The translations under genes were made by a program, and so were the position numbers. DNA of 64,000 nt from an uncultured Clostridium sp. (lineage in GTDB: Bacteria; Bacillota; Clostridia; Clostridiales; Clostridiaceae), in NCBI GenBank assembly GCA_903789665.1, contig CAIFEX010000008.1, positions 1 through 64,000 on the forward strand. The letters are read 5' to 3'. Under the pieces are notes generated by a model, which worked only from the letters and a program-made list of their open reading frames with translations, searched no databases and was not told the origin of the DNA. Positions within the stretch are counted from its first letter, which is position 1. Each line of letters opens with the position of its first letter. Shown here piece after piece: positions 1-7,513 of this stretch.

Positions 1-61
1 AGTCTCTTTTTCCATTTCTCATCTTAAATAACCCTACAGTAATTTTACACTAAGATAAAAT

Positions 62-94
62 AAAAACTATCTCCTTATGCGGAAATAGTTTTAT
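62..94 (-). terminator. Terminator of the activase operon
   Basis: An inverted repeat (AAAACTAT at 63-70 against ATAGTTTT at 86-93, with an imperfect TCC/GGA extension) overlaps the activase stop codon. Read on the minus strand it is followed by a T-rich run (TTTTTATTTTATC). This fits a factor-independent terminator. Bases 1-61 hold no recognisable gene. Confidence 0.6.
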
Positions 95-1034
95 TCCATC
101 TTTCACATCTTCCACCGAAAAATCCTATGATCTTTTTACTGCCAAGTATTTTTACAACTTCACATCTATTTGGACACCCCGTACATTCAAAACTCTTGGA
201 TACGAAATCTATATCTGTTAAATCAAATCCATTGAATTTAGTGCTGGTATTATTTTTTTCTATATTTTCTTTTGCCAGTATAGCTGCCCCGATAGCTCCC
301 ATTACTTTAAAGTTCTGCGGCACTGATATTTCCTCGCCAAGTGCCTCCTCAAAGGCATTCTTCATACCTATGTTGGCGGCAACTCCTCCCTGAAAAAATA
401 TTTTTGGATGTATTTCCTTTCCTTTGGCTACATTGTTTAAATAATTTCTAACCAGCGCATTGCACAATCCCTTTATTATATCTGAATTACTGCATCCCAT
501 TTGCTGCTTGTGTATCATATCTGATTCTGCAAAAACCGCACATCTTCCGGCTATTCTGGCAGGGCAGGTTGACTTTAAAGCATAATTCCCAAATTCATCT
601 ATCGGGATATCCAGTCTAGACGCCTGTCTGTCAAGAAAGGATCCCGTTCCGGCTGCACACACCGTGTTCATGGCAAAATCCAATACCACACCATTTTGAA
701 GCAGTATTATTTTAGAATCCTGGCCACCTATTTCTATTATGGTTTTCACATCGGGATCCAAGTGTAATGCAGCAACTGCATGGGAAGTTATTTCATTTTT
801 AACTACGTCGGCACCTATAACTGAGGCTGCAATCTGTCTGCCGCTGCCCGTAGTTCCAACTGCCGCTATATCCTTATCGTCATATTTTCCTTTCAGGGAT
901 TTAAGTCCTTCTTGAATTGCATTTATAGGCCTTCCTTTTGTCCTCAGATACAATGATTCAAGGACATTTATATTTTTATCTACAATTACAACATCCGTAC
1001 TTACGGAACCTACGTCAACTCCCATATAATACAT
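75..1034 (-). CDS. Acyl-CoA dehydratase activase (BcrAD/BadFG ATPase family)
   Basis: This 319-residue protein is an ASKHA-fold ATPase of the family that drives ATP-dependent electron transfer into 2-hydroxyacyl-CoA dehydratases (HgdC/HadI type) and benzoyl-CoA reductases. The nucleotide motifs MGVDVGSVSTD at the N-terminus, EIGGQDSK and CAAGTGSFLDRQ are visible, as is the cysteine pair STCPARIAGRC that holds the interfacial [4Fe-4S] cluster of the dimer. The C-terminus adds a CTGCPNRCEV segment with extra cysteines. I start at the ATG at 1034 because AAAGGAG lies 9 nt upstream; an in-frame start at 1052 is also open. It overlaps the upstream partner gene by 20 bp. No dehydratase alpha/beta genes are adjacent, so its electron acceptor is unknown. 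Confidence 0.85.
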   Translation of the reverse strand: MYYMGVDVGSVSTDVVIVDKNINVLESLYLRTKGRPINAIQEGLKSLKGKYDDKDIAAVGTTGSGRQIAASVIGADVVKNEITSHAVAALHLDPDVKTIIEIGGQDSKIILLQNGVVLDFAMNTVCAAGTGSFLDRQASRLDIPIDEFGNYALKSTCPARIAGRCAVFAESDMIHKQQMGCSNSDIIKGLCNALVRNYLNNVAKGKEIHPKIFFQGGVAANIGMKNAFEEALGEEISVPQNFKVMGAIGAAILAKENIEKNNTSTKFNGFDLTDIDFVSKSFECTGCPNRCEVVKILGSKKIIGFFGGRCERWNKTISA

Positions 1035-2112
1035 TGTTTTTTCTCCTTTCAAGTAAATCTAGGAAAGCTTCTATCCTAGTTATATAACCTGCTTCGCCGG
1101 TCATTTCATCCACAACCAGGGTAAGTATTGGAAATTTTTTATCCCTCGCTATGTTGGGCAGTATTGATTTCGATACTATTTCCGGCATACATCCCACAGG
1201 AAAAATTTGAATTGCACCGTCAAACCCTTTTTTACTTGCCAGAACAGCTTCTCCTACACATTCTCTTGCATGACCTCCTATATAAAATGGGAGATACTTC
1301 CTGGAAGCCATTCTTATACTGATGGAATTTAGCTTAAACGGCGATAAAATTGCATCTTTAACCCACCAGCTCGGTGTAAGACACCTGGCTGTTGATACCC
1401 CATAGTTCATGAGCTTCTCTTCTATGAATAAGTTTGAGAAGGGTTCTATTATGGTATATATTTCACCTATTATGGCAATTTTTAAAGGTTTCTTATTCTT
1501 TGAAACAGGGACTTTTCCTAATTTTCCGGCATAATTTTTCAATACGCATATCATTTCTTCCGGTGAATCAGTTTCAAAAGCTCTTTTCCTGCACTCATTC
1601 AAGAGGCTTTTACACTGGCCTCTTTTTAATTCATAGCCGCATAAGAATTTGGCCTTTTTTTCTACATTATCAATTAAATTTATTATTTTAAGTCCAAATC
1701 CAGCTACCCTTAACTTTTCAAAATTGTTCTTGTCACTTCCTGAAGCAATTGAACTTATTCTCCTGAAAAATTCTTTCAAGCCTATATCTTTAGGATAATC
1801 CAATACTATAAATTTCAAATTGTATCCCAGCTTTTTCAGCAGATTCATTTGGAGTTCGCAATATTCTCCAAATCTGCAGGGACCGCAGCTGCCAACTATC
1901 AAAATGGTATCCGCACCTTCTCTTATACTTTGAATATAATTGCCTATCATTATTTTAAATGGAAGACAAATCTCCTCGGGTGAATATTTAGCGCCTATTT
2001 CCAAAGCCTCCCTGTTGCTTAGAGGTGGAACTACATAGTCAATTCCAAGTCCGTCAAACAATGCTTTTACAGCAAGAAAGGTATTCCCGAGATGCGGAAA
2101 AGTTATTTTCAT
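1015..2112 (-). CDS. Activase-associated protein, DUF2229/HgdB-like (copy 2)
   Basis: A 365-residue protein of the acyl-CoA dehydratase activase-related (DUF2229) group. In many anaerobes such domains are fused to, or sit beside, BcrAD-type ATPases. Conserved-looking features are EEICLPFKI near residue 50, GSCGPCRFGEYC near residue 115 (a cysteine-rich motif likely to bind an Fe-S cluster), and a C-terminal VDEMTGEAGYITRIEAFLD. It shares this C-terminal pattern and the N-terminal layout with the next gene upstream, so the two look like tandem paralogues. ATGA overlap with that gene implies translational coupling. Biochemical role not established; family call is from motifs. Confidence 0.7.
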   Translation of the reverse strand: MKITFPHLGNTFLAVKALFDGLGIDYVVPPLSNREALEIGAKYSPEEICLPFKIMIGNYIQSIREGADTILIVGSCGPCRFGEYCELQMNLLKKLGYNLKFIVLDYPKDIGLKEFFRRISSIASGSDKNNFEKLRVAGFGLKIINLIDNVEKKAKFLCGYELKRGQCKSLLNECRKRAFETDSPEEMICVLKNYAGKLGKVPVSKNKKPLKIAIIGEIYTIIEPFSNLFIEEKLMNYGVSTARCLTPSWWVKDAILSPFKLNSISIRMASRKYLPFYIGGHARECVGEAVLASKKGFDGAIQIFPVGCMPEIVSKSILPNIARDKKFPILTLVVDEMTGEAGYITRIEAFLDLLERRKNNVLYGS

Positions 2113-3008
2113 CGATTACAGCACCTTCTTTCCAGCATATCGTGAAAAGCTTCAATTCTGGTATTAAACCCCGCTTCTCCGGTTTGCTCATCTACCTTCA
2201 ATACTAAAAAGGGGAATTTATTCAATTTATTTTTAATCAGCTCTATAACTACAGAATCTATACCACAGGCAAAAGAAGATACATAGATTATTCCATCTAT
2301 TTTTTTATTTTTAGCCAGGTAAGTGGAAAATCCATAGGAATTTTTAGCAAAAGTCCAAAATGGCCTTTTAAATAAATCGGAAGCTTCATTTTCTATTGCA
2401 TTTTCATCCACATCTTCTTCGGTAAATATGCCAATTCCAAGTTTATTCAATTTTTTCACTATGTTCATATTGATAAAACTGTCATTTATATTATAGGGAT
2501 GGCCCACCAAAGCCACTTTTATGGGAAAATTTGAGCTGTCATGCGGTTTTATAAAATTGCACTGTATTCTTGAAGCTTTTTCATAGGCCCTCCTGATTTT
2601 AAAAATATTCTTGGTACATGCAAAGCCTGAATTTAAAATCCAATTTTTAAATTTGCTTTTAGAAAAAGCATACACGGGATAACTCAGTACGGGCGGCATA
2701 TCTGAAATATCATTCAATATCATCTCTGGAAGTCCACAAAATTTAGGGCATATAAATTCTCTTTTCTTCAGCTGCATAATTCTTGGAATAAGAATAACGT
2801 CACATTTGTCTTTTATAGCAGCTACGTGGCCGTGAAATATTTTTATTGGAAGACAGGCTTCATCTACACAGCACTTTACTCCTCTGTCCAGAATATATTT
2901 ATTTGTATCGGGTGAAGTCACTATTTCCGCTCCCAATTCTTCGAAGAAAGTTTCAACAAAAGGGTGGTACTTACAGTAAAGTAGTCCTTGAGGAATACCT
3001 ATTTTCAT
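2109..3008 (-). CDS. Activase-associated protein, DUF2229/HgdB-like (copy 1)
   Basis: A 299-residue paralogue of its downstream neighbour and the first gene of this three-gene operon. It has CVDEACLPIKIFHGH near residue 50, cysteines in REFICPKFCGLPE near residue 88, and KVDEQTGEAGFNTRIEAF at the C-terminus. It is about 65 residues shorter than copy 2 and lacks the GPCRFGEYC motif, so the cluster ligands may differ. The start at 3008 has only a weak ribosome binding site (AGAAGCAG). I infer that the two copies form a heteromeric partner of the activase; nothing in the sequence proves this. Confidence 0.65.
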   Translation of the reverse strand: MKIGIPQGLLYCKYHPFVETFFEELGAEIVTSPDTNKYILDRGVKCCVDEACLPIKIFHGHVAAIKDKCDVILIPRIMQLKKREFICPKFCGLPEMILNDISDMPPVLSYPVYAFSKSKFKNWILNSGFACTKNIFKIRRAYEKASRIQCNFIKPHDSSNFPIKVALVGHPYNINDSFINMNIVKKLNKLGIGIFTEEDVDENAIENEASDLFKRPFWTFAKNSYGFSTYLAKNKKIDGIIYVSSFACGIDSVVIELIKNKLNKFPFLVLKVDEQTGEAGFNTRIEAFHDMLERRCCNR

Positions 3009-3376
3009 ATATGATAACTGCTTCTAAAAACAACTTAAAGCAGCAGACCTCCAATCTTTCAAATTAATAACAAATTAAATTTACATACATTTGTATATTT
3101 TATCTCAATTACAGAAATTTATTCAATTTCACTATACTATTTTCTTAATTCACTAAAAAATAGCAGTATCCTAAATATCGATTCTGTTAAAAAAAATAAT
3201 TTTAAAAATATGAATACCTACAAATTATATTTTTAAGTATTTTTTATTTTCTAATTCTACAAATAAATCCATTATTCTTTAATTAACAACTTTTACAATA
3301 ACTTGATTACGACCTAATTTTACACAATATAATCTTATGAATTTTTTACAAGAAAAAAGGGGAAGGGGAGAAAAAA

Positions 3377-3478
3377 ATGAATCCACATAGTTATCACCAT
3401 ATTGTGGAAATATTTCAATTTTATAAATGTACACTTTATTTCCACAATGTGTTAATAACTGTATTTATGAAAATATGA
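3377..3478 (+). CDS. Possible 33-aa small ORF
   Basis: An ATG behind a strong purine-rich GGGGAAGGGGAG opens 33 codons of a His/Tyr/Phe-rich peptide (starts MNPHSYHHIVE, ends VFMKI). A promoter-like pair lies 45-70 bp upstream. No family is recognised. The coding span coincides with an inverted repeat, so the conserved element may be the DNA or RNA structure rather than the peptide. Confidence 0.25.
   Translation: MNPHSYHHIVEIFQFYKCTLYFHNVLITVFMKI
3401..3448. repeat. 11-bp inverted repeat with DnaA-box-like words
   Basis: ATTGTGGAAAT (3401-3411) and ATTTCCACAAT (3438-3448) are perfect inverse copies. Each contains ATTTCCACA on one strand, matching 7 of 9 positions of the TTATCCACA DnaA box. 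ATCCACA at 3381-3387 and the inverse of TTATTAACACA at 3449-3459 add two further partial matches. Whether DnaA binds is inference. Confidence 0.45.
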
Positions 3479-3681
3479 ATTATTTAAAATGCAAAAATTC
3501 ATTTTGCTTTATCTGTATTCGACAATAACGCCGGAAAAATCAACAATATATTAAATTTTTACAGATTAATGCAATTTAATCCGGTTCGTATGGAGAAAGC
3601 TATAAGTTTCAGTGAGATTTAACTGAAATGAAAATAAATTTGTTTCATAAAAAGAAGGATTTTGGATGACTTTTATAGAAT

Positions 3682-3717
3682 ATTAACTTCGCTAAATGAT
3701 TATTTAGCGAAGTTAAT
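3682..3717 (+). repeat. 16-bp perfect palindrome upstream of the recombinase gene
   Basis: ATTAACTTCGCTAAAT (3682-3697) is followed by loop GATT and its exact inverse (3702-3717). It ends 27 bp before the start of the Xer-type gene. It could be a terminator for an upstream transcript, although the following GCTATTTTAAG is a poor U-run. It could equally be an operator or recombinase binding site. Confidence 0.7.
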
Positions 3718-3744
3718 GCTATTTTAAGAAAGGAAGAACACTTT

Positions 3745-4731
3745 ATGCAGTATAATTTGAAACACGTATATGACCCTGGACTGCCAAGATGTTTAAATGA
3801 CTTCTTAAACTACCTCGGTACCATCAGAGGAAAATCAAAAAACACTTTAAATGGCTATAAAATTGATCTTACCATGTTTTTCAGATTTTTAAAGCTCTAT
3901 AAGGGTCTGATAAACGGAGATTATGAGTTTAAAAAAATAAATATAAACGACATAGATGAAAATTTCGTAAGGCATATAAGTTTAAGCGATCTCTTTGCAT
4001 TTATATCCTTTGTCGAAAATTACAGGAATAATGGTGACTGCAGCAGAGCTAGAAAAGTAGCTGCCATAAAGTCCTTTTTCAAATACCTGTACAGCAAGGC
4101 AAAAATAATAGATGAAAACCCTGCCCTGGAATTGGAATCACCTAAAATAAGTCAAAAAAACCCAATTTACTTGAGTCTTGAGGAAAGCAAGGAACTTTTA
4201 AGAGCCGTAGACGGAAAATTTAAAAAGAGGGATTATTGCATTATAACTTTCTTCCTAAACTGTGGAATGAGGCTGTCTGAATTGTGCGGCATCAATATCT
4301 CGAATATCAAGGAAGATACGCTGACTGTAATTGGCAAGGGGAGCAAGGAAAGAACTATATATCTGAATAAAGCCTGCAGAAGAGCTCTTAAAAATTACCT
4401 TGAGGAAAGGAGCAAATATCATGACAAAATAAAAAACAGGGATGCCCTCTTTATAAGTAGAAATTACAACAGGATAAATAAGAGGACTGTAGAATTGATG
4501 CTGAAAAAATATTTGAAAAAAGCAGGTTTAGACAGCAGAAAATATACCCCGCATAAATTGAGGCACACTGCAGCCACTCTCATGTACAAATATGGAAATG
4601 TTGATATAAGAAGCCTTCAAAAAATATTGGGCCATGAAAATGTATCCACTACCCAGATCTATACCCATGTAGATGATGAAGAGCTGAGAAAAGCAGTTAA
4701 ATCAAACCCACTGAGCGAGGAAGATATGTAA
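3745..4731 (+). CDS. xerC: Tyrosine recombinase, XerC/XerD type
   Basis: A 328-residue site-specific recombinase. Residues 15-125 form the SAM-like N-terminal core-binding domain, and residues about 140-320 the catalytic domain. All catalytic residues are visible: Arg176 (GMRLSEL), Lys198 (GKGSKE), His270 and Arg273 (TPHKLRHTAA), His297 (LGHENV) and nucleophile Tyr306 (TQIYTHV). The length is typical of chromosomal Xer proteins, and proximity to lexA/hfq/mutSL argues for a housekeeping role in dimer resolution rather than a phage integrase. AGGAAG at 3731 sets the start. Whether it is the XerC or XerD equivalent cannot be told from sequence alone. Confidence 0.85.
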   Translation: MQYNLKHVYDPGLPRCLNDFLNYLGTIRGKSKNTLNGYKIDLTMFFRFLKLYKGLINGDYEFKKININDIDENFVRHISLSDLFAFISFVENYRNNGDCSRARKVAAIKSFFKYLYSKAKIIDENPALELESPKISQKNPIYLSLEESKELLRAVDGKFKKRDYCIITFFLNCGMRLSELCGINISNIKEDTLTVIGKGSKERTIYLNKACRRALKNYLEERSKYHDKIKNRDALFISRNYNRINKRTVELMLKKYLKKAGLDSRKYTPHKLRHTAATLMYKYGNVDIRSLQKILGHENVSTTQIYTHVDDEELRKAVKSNPLSEEDM

Positions 4732-4737
4732 AACAAA

Positions 4738-4772
4738 AAATTAAAGGCTGGAAAAATTCCAGCCTTTAATTT
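4738..4772. terminator. Bidirectional terminator between xer and the Cys-cluster gene
   Basis: TTAAAGGCTGGAA (4741-4753), loop AAA, TTCCAGCCTTTAA (4757-4769), extended by A and T runs on both sides. The convergent stop codons at 4729-4731 (+) and 4773-4775 (-) flank it directly. Confidence 0.85.
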
Positions 4773-5177
4773 CTATTTGTTTTTGAACTTCTTATTTATC
4801 CTGATAAGCCCCGGATATTCTTCACGTGCAAATTTCTTAAAAGAATTTTTATTTTCAAGTACTTCGCTTAATCCGTCTATATCGTCTATGAATTCAACTT
4901 TATCGTCATTTTTATCGTCGCCTTTATTTTCCAAATTCTCATCATCTTGATAATGAGAATCATTTGATGAACACTCGTCTTCCTCTTCGTAATCCCTGGA
5001 TTCATTTTCATCATCTATGATATCGTCAATTTTTATAGCTTTCATATCATACCCTTCCATTTCAAGGCATTTACCACAATTGTCGCATTTTTTGGTTGGA
5101 TCCAAATCGCATGTGTCGCATTCACCACAGTTGTCACATACTTTGTTTTCATCAAATACGCAATAATTATTTTTCAT
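4773..5177 (-). CDS. Acidic protein with an N-terminal eight-cysteine cluster
   Basis: A 134-residue protein of unknown function. Cysteines at residues 6, 14, 17, 20, 23, 31, 34 and 37 form CxxCxxCxxC and CxxCxxC arrays, which suggests a metal (Zn or Fe-S) knot. Residues 50-110 are very rich in Asp/Glu, and the C-terminus (residues 115-134) is basic. AGGGAGAT precedes the ATG. A minus-strand promoter (TTGACA/TATACT, 18-nt spacer) contains the LexA-box-like sequence of the divergent lexA gene, so SOS control is possible. The name and function are unknown to me; the acidic middle could mimic nucleic acid, but this is speculation. Confidence 0.75.
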   Translation of the reverse strand: MKNNYCVFDENKVCDNCGECDTCDLDPTKKCDNCGKCLEMEGYDMKAIKIDDIIDDENESRDYEEEDECSSNDSHYQDDENLENKGDDKNDDKVEFIDDIDGLSEVLENKNSFKKFAREEYPGLIRINKKFKNK

Positions 5178-5210
5178 AATATCTCCCTCTTGTTATCCTG
5201 TAATAAAACT

Positions 5211-5240
5211 AGTATAGAACATAGGTTTGATATTTGTCAA
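5211..5240 (-). promoter_or_regulatory. Promoter of the Cys-cluster gene
   Basis: Read on the minus strand: TTGACA (plus coordinates 5235-5240), an 18-nt spacer and TATACT (5211-5216). The spacer holds the LexA-box-like motif, so a bound repressor would block this promoter as well as that of lexA. Confidence 0.65.
5217..5228. promoter_or_regulatory. Probable LexA operator shared by two divergent promoters
   Basis: GAACATAGGTTT matches the Gram-positive SOS box GAACnnnnGTTC at all but the last position. It overlaps the -35 hexamer of the lexA promoter and lies in the spacer of the opposite promoter. This is the expected arrangement for lexA autoregulation. Confidence 0.65.
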
Positions 5241-5255
5241 CTTCTATGATATAAT
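5227..5255 (+). promoter_or_regulatory. lexA promoter
   Basis: TTGATA (5227-5232), 17-nt spacer and TATAAT (5250-5255). Transcription should begin near 5261, giving a leader of about 145 nt before the lexA ATG. Confidence 0.75.
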
Positions 5256-5260
5256 TCACA

Positions 5261-5395
5261 TCAAGTGATTCTTAGGTTCAAAATGGAGCCTGGGCCTTAG
5301 AAGAACTTATCCAGGCGCGCAGCAGTGCTTATCCCCCGCTTTGAGAAGCTGGGAGTATTGGCCAATGATAGCGTTCGGATAAATAAATTATAGGA
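5261..5395 (+). ncRNA. Structured lexA leader RNA, class not recognised
   Basis: The leader is markedly more GC-rich than its surroundings and folds by eye into two domains. Domain 1 is a hairpin: TTCTTA (5269-5274) pairs with TTAGAA (5297-5302) with one mismatch, and GGTTC (5275-5279) pairs with GAGCC (5286-5290). Domain 2 is closed by TTATCC-A-GGCGC (5307-5318) against GCGTT-C-GGATAA (5371-5382), 11 pairs around one A-C mismatch. It encloses a long hairpin with GCTT-TGAG-AAGC (5338-5349) at its tip and CAGTGCT/AGTATTG below. The lexA ribosome binding site (AGGAG, 5392-5396) follows 9 nt later. It matches no riboswitch, 6S or SRP signature I know. It may be a cis-regulator of lexA or a processed small RNA. 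Confidence 0.6.
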
Positions 5396-5405
5396 GTGTT
5401 TTTTT

Positions 5406-6014
5406 ATGAAAAATTCCAGTAACAACAGACAACTTCAGATATATGAATTTATAAAATCCCAAATTAAAGAAAAGGGTTACCCTCCTTCTGTCAGGGAAAT
5501 ATGTGCAGCTGTAGGCCTGAAATCCACTTCTACCGTGCACAATCATCTTGCAAAATTGGAAAAGAGAGGACTTATAAAAAGAGATGGAATTAAATCCAGG
5601 ACTATAGAGATAATTGAAAAATCAGCACCTCAAAAGGAAATGATAGATGTCCCCATTATAGGAAACATAGCTGCAGGCATACCTATTTTAGCTACTGAGA
5701 ATATAGAAGATTTTTTCCCAATTCCGATGGATTACATTAAAAATGATAAAAAATTATTTATATTGAAAGTTAAGGGAGAAAGCATGGTAGATGCAGGTAT
5801 ATTGGACGGAGATTTTTCCATACTGGAGCAGACAAATGTTGCTGAAAATGGAGATATAGTTGCGGCCATGATTGGAAACGAAGCTACTTTAAAAAGATTT
5901 TTCAAGGGAAAGGACAGTATAAGGCTCCAGCCTGAAAATAAAAATATGTCTCCCATTATAGTGACTGACTGTAAAATCATAGGAAAATTAGTAGGCATAT
6001 ATAGAAAATATTAG
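5406..6014 (+). CDS. lexA: LexA SOS repressor
   Basis: A 202-residue repressor of DNA-damage genes that cleaves itself when RecA is activated. Residues 1-65 form the winged helix ([24 protein letters not shown]), and residues 80-202 the S24 peptidase domain. The self-cleavage bond Ala90-Gly91 lies in NIAAGIP, with catalytic Ser126 in KGESM and Lys163 in ATLKRF. Length is typical of Firmicute LexA. AGGAG lies 9 nt before the ATG. The gene has its own LexA-box-overlapped promoter and an unusually long folded leader, and ends at a convergent hairpin shared with the next gene. Confidence 0.95.
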   Translation: MKNSSNNRQLQIYEFIKSQIKEKGYPPSVREICAAVGLKSTSTVHNHLAKLEKRGLIKRDGIKSRTIEIIEKSAPQKEMIDVPIIGNIAAGIPILATENIEDFFPIPMDYIKNDKKLFILKVKGESMVDAGILDGDFSILEQTNVAENGDIVAAMIGNEATLKRFFKGKDSIRLQPENKNMSPIIVTDCKIIGKLVGIYRKY

Positions 6015-6026
6015 ATTTATTTTCAT

Positions 6027-6081
6027 GTAAATTTTAAATCAGGGATCCTTTAAATAAGTAAATTCCTGATTTAAAATTTAC
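6027..6081. terminator. Long inverted repeat between lexA and the PLP lyase gene
   Basis: GTAAATTTTAAATCAGG (6027-6043) is repeated inversely as CCTGATTTAAAATTTAC (6065-6081), around a loop of about 20 nt. It sits exactly between the convergent lexA and PLP-lyase stop codons and probably ends transcription in both directions. Confidence 0.6.
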
Positions 6082-6085
6082 GATG

Positions 6086-7366
6086 TTACAGTATACGGGA
6101 TAATGCTATGAGTATCCCTATTTTAGCATGGTCAAAAGTAAGTCCGCCTTGAAGATATCCTATATATGGCTCCCTTATAGGCGCATCCGCAGATAATTCT
6201 ATGGAGGAACCCTGCACGAAATCTCCCGCAGCCATTATAACCTGATCTGAATATCCCGGCATATCCCAGGGTTCGCATGTGACAAAGGAATCTACCGGCG
6301 ATCCATTCTGAATGGCCCTGCAAAAATTTATCAGCTTTGATTTGTCCATGAACTTAATTGCCTGTATTATATCACTTCTCTTATCGTTATACCTGGGTAA
6401 AACCTCAAATCCGGCCAGTTCCATGATCCTGGCACAGAAGATGGCCCCTTTCACTGCTTCTATTGAGATATGGGGAGCTAAAAAAAGCCCTTCATATAAA
6501 AGTCTCATAACCCCAAATGTAGAACCGCACTCCCCTCCTATTCCAGGGACGGTAAGCCTATAGGAAGCCTGAGTGACACAATCTTTTCTGCCAACTATGT
6601 ATCCTCCAGTAGGTGCTATTCCACCTCCTATGTTTTTTATGAGAGAACCAGCAGCCATGTCAGCCCCTACGTCAGTTGGCTCCAGGGTATCTATAAATTC
6701 TCCGTAACAATTGTCCACAAGACATATCACATCGGGATTTATCCGTTTTACAAAATCAATTATCCTTTTGATTTCAGGTATGAGCAGGGATTTTCTCCAG
6801 CCGTAGCCAGTAGATCTCTGTATATGTACTAATTTTATGCTGCTGTTTTCCCTGAGATGTTTTTCTATGCCCTTAAAATCTATTCTATCATCTTCAGTCA
6901 GGTCCACCTGTTCATAATTTATACCGTATTCTCTGAGAGAGCCCAGTTTTTTGCCAGCATCCATTCCTATCAAGCTGTGTAAAGTGTCATAAGGTGTACC
7001 ACATACCGAAAGCATTGTATCTCCAGGACGCAAATTTCCAAAAATGGCACAGCAAAGGGCATGTGTACCATTTACAAAGTGCGGCCTTACAAGTGCACTC
7101 TCCGAATTGAATATGTCCGCATAAACCCTATCTAAAGAATCTCTGCCTATATCACCGTATCCATAGCCAGAAGAATTGGTAAAATGTGACTCGCTTATTC
7201 TTTCCCTCTGCATTGCATTTAAAACTTTCACTTGATTGTATTCTCTTACTTCATCGTAGTATTTGAATTGGTTCTTCACATCTTCCAGTGCTCTTTCATA
7301 TAGATCAAACACTCTTTCATCTATTTTATACGCTTCCTTGAGTTTTTTCTTAGTTATATCTAACAA
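6086..7366 (-). CDS. ynbB: PLP-dependent methionine gamma-lyase-like protein (YnbB / aluminium-resistance family)
   Basis: A 426-residue fold-type I PLP enzyme of the YnbB family, related to cystathionine/methionine gamma-lyases. Motifs include the phosphate-site segment VNGTHALCCAIFGNLRPGD, an Asp-containing LVDNCYGEF and the PLP-lysine region AGSLIKNIGGG. The frame stays open to 7474, but the best start is the TTG at 7366, placed 8 nt after AAGGAG; the ATG at 7393 has no ribosome binding site. B. subtilis ynbB also lies close to hfq and glnR, so the neighbourhood is conserved. The true substrate is not known from sequence. Confidence 0.8.
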   Translation of the reverse strand: MLDITKKKLKEAYKIDERVFDLYERALEDVKNQFKYYDEVREYNQVKVLNAMQRERISESHFTNSSGYGYGDIGRDSLDRVYADIFNSESALVRPHFVNGTHALCCAIFGNLRPGDTMLSVCGTPYDTLHSLIGMDAGKKLGSLREYGINYEQVDLTEDDRIDFKGIEKHLRENSSIKLVHIQRSTGYGWRKSLLIPEIKRIIDFVKRINPDVICLVDNCYGEFIDTLEPTDVGADMAAGSLIKNIGGGIAPTGGYIVGRKDCVTQASYRLTVPGIGGECGSTFGVMRLLYEGLFLAPHISIEAVKGAIFCARIMELAGFEVLPRYNDKRSDIIQAIKFMDKSKLINFCRAIQNGSPVDSFVTCEPWDMPGYSDQVIMAAGDFVQGSSIELSADAPIREPYIGYLQGGLTFDHAKIGILIALSRIL

Positions 7367-7513
7367 CGTCAATTCTCCTTTTTCATATTTCATATTTTTA
7401 TTTGCTTTATTTTTTAAGGTAAAAGGCACATAGAAAGGGAATAGGCAATACCTATTCCTCTCTACATTTAACAAATAACCTTATTGTCTAGCACTTTTAA
7501 CTGTTTTTTCAAT

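Larger units (their letters stand above)
3009..3744. other. 736-bp AT-rich gene-poor region
   Basis: No ORF longer than about 35 codons is convincing here. It contains a possible plus-strand promoter (TTGATT 3303-3308, TATAAT 3328-3333, 19-nt spacer), a 33-codon ORF at 3377-3478 behind GGGGAAGGGGAG, an inverted repeat of DnaA-box-like words (3401-3448), a TTTCAGT/ACTGAAA repeat (3607-3628) and a 16-bp palindrome (3682-3717). The layout suggests regulatory DNA or a small RNA rather than a decayed gene. Confidence 0.5.

Noticed and set aside
3745-4731. Prophage or genomic island integrase
   Set aside because: No phage genes, tRNA target or attachment repeats nearby; the neighbours are housekeeping repair genes, so a chromosomal Xer is more likely.
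5261-5395. 6S RNA, SRP RNA or T-box leader
   Set aside because: No SRP GGAAG/AGCAG core in the right order, no T-box TGG bulge or terminator, and no single long bubble hairpin typical of 6S. Left as unclassified.
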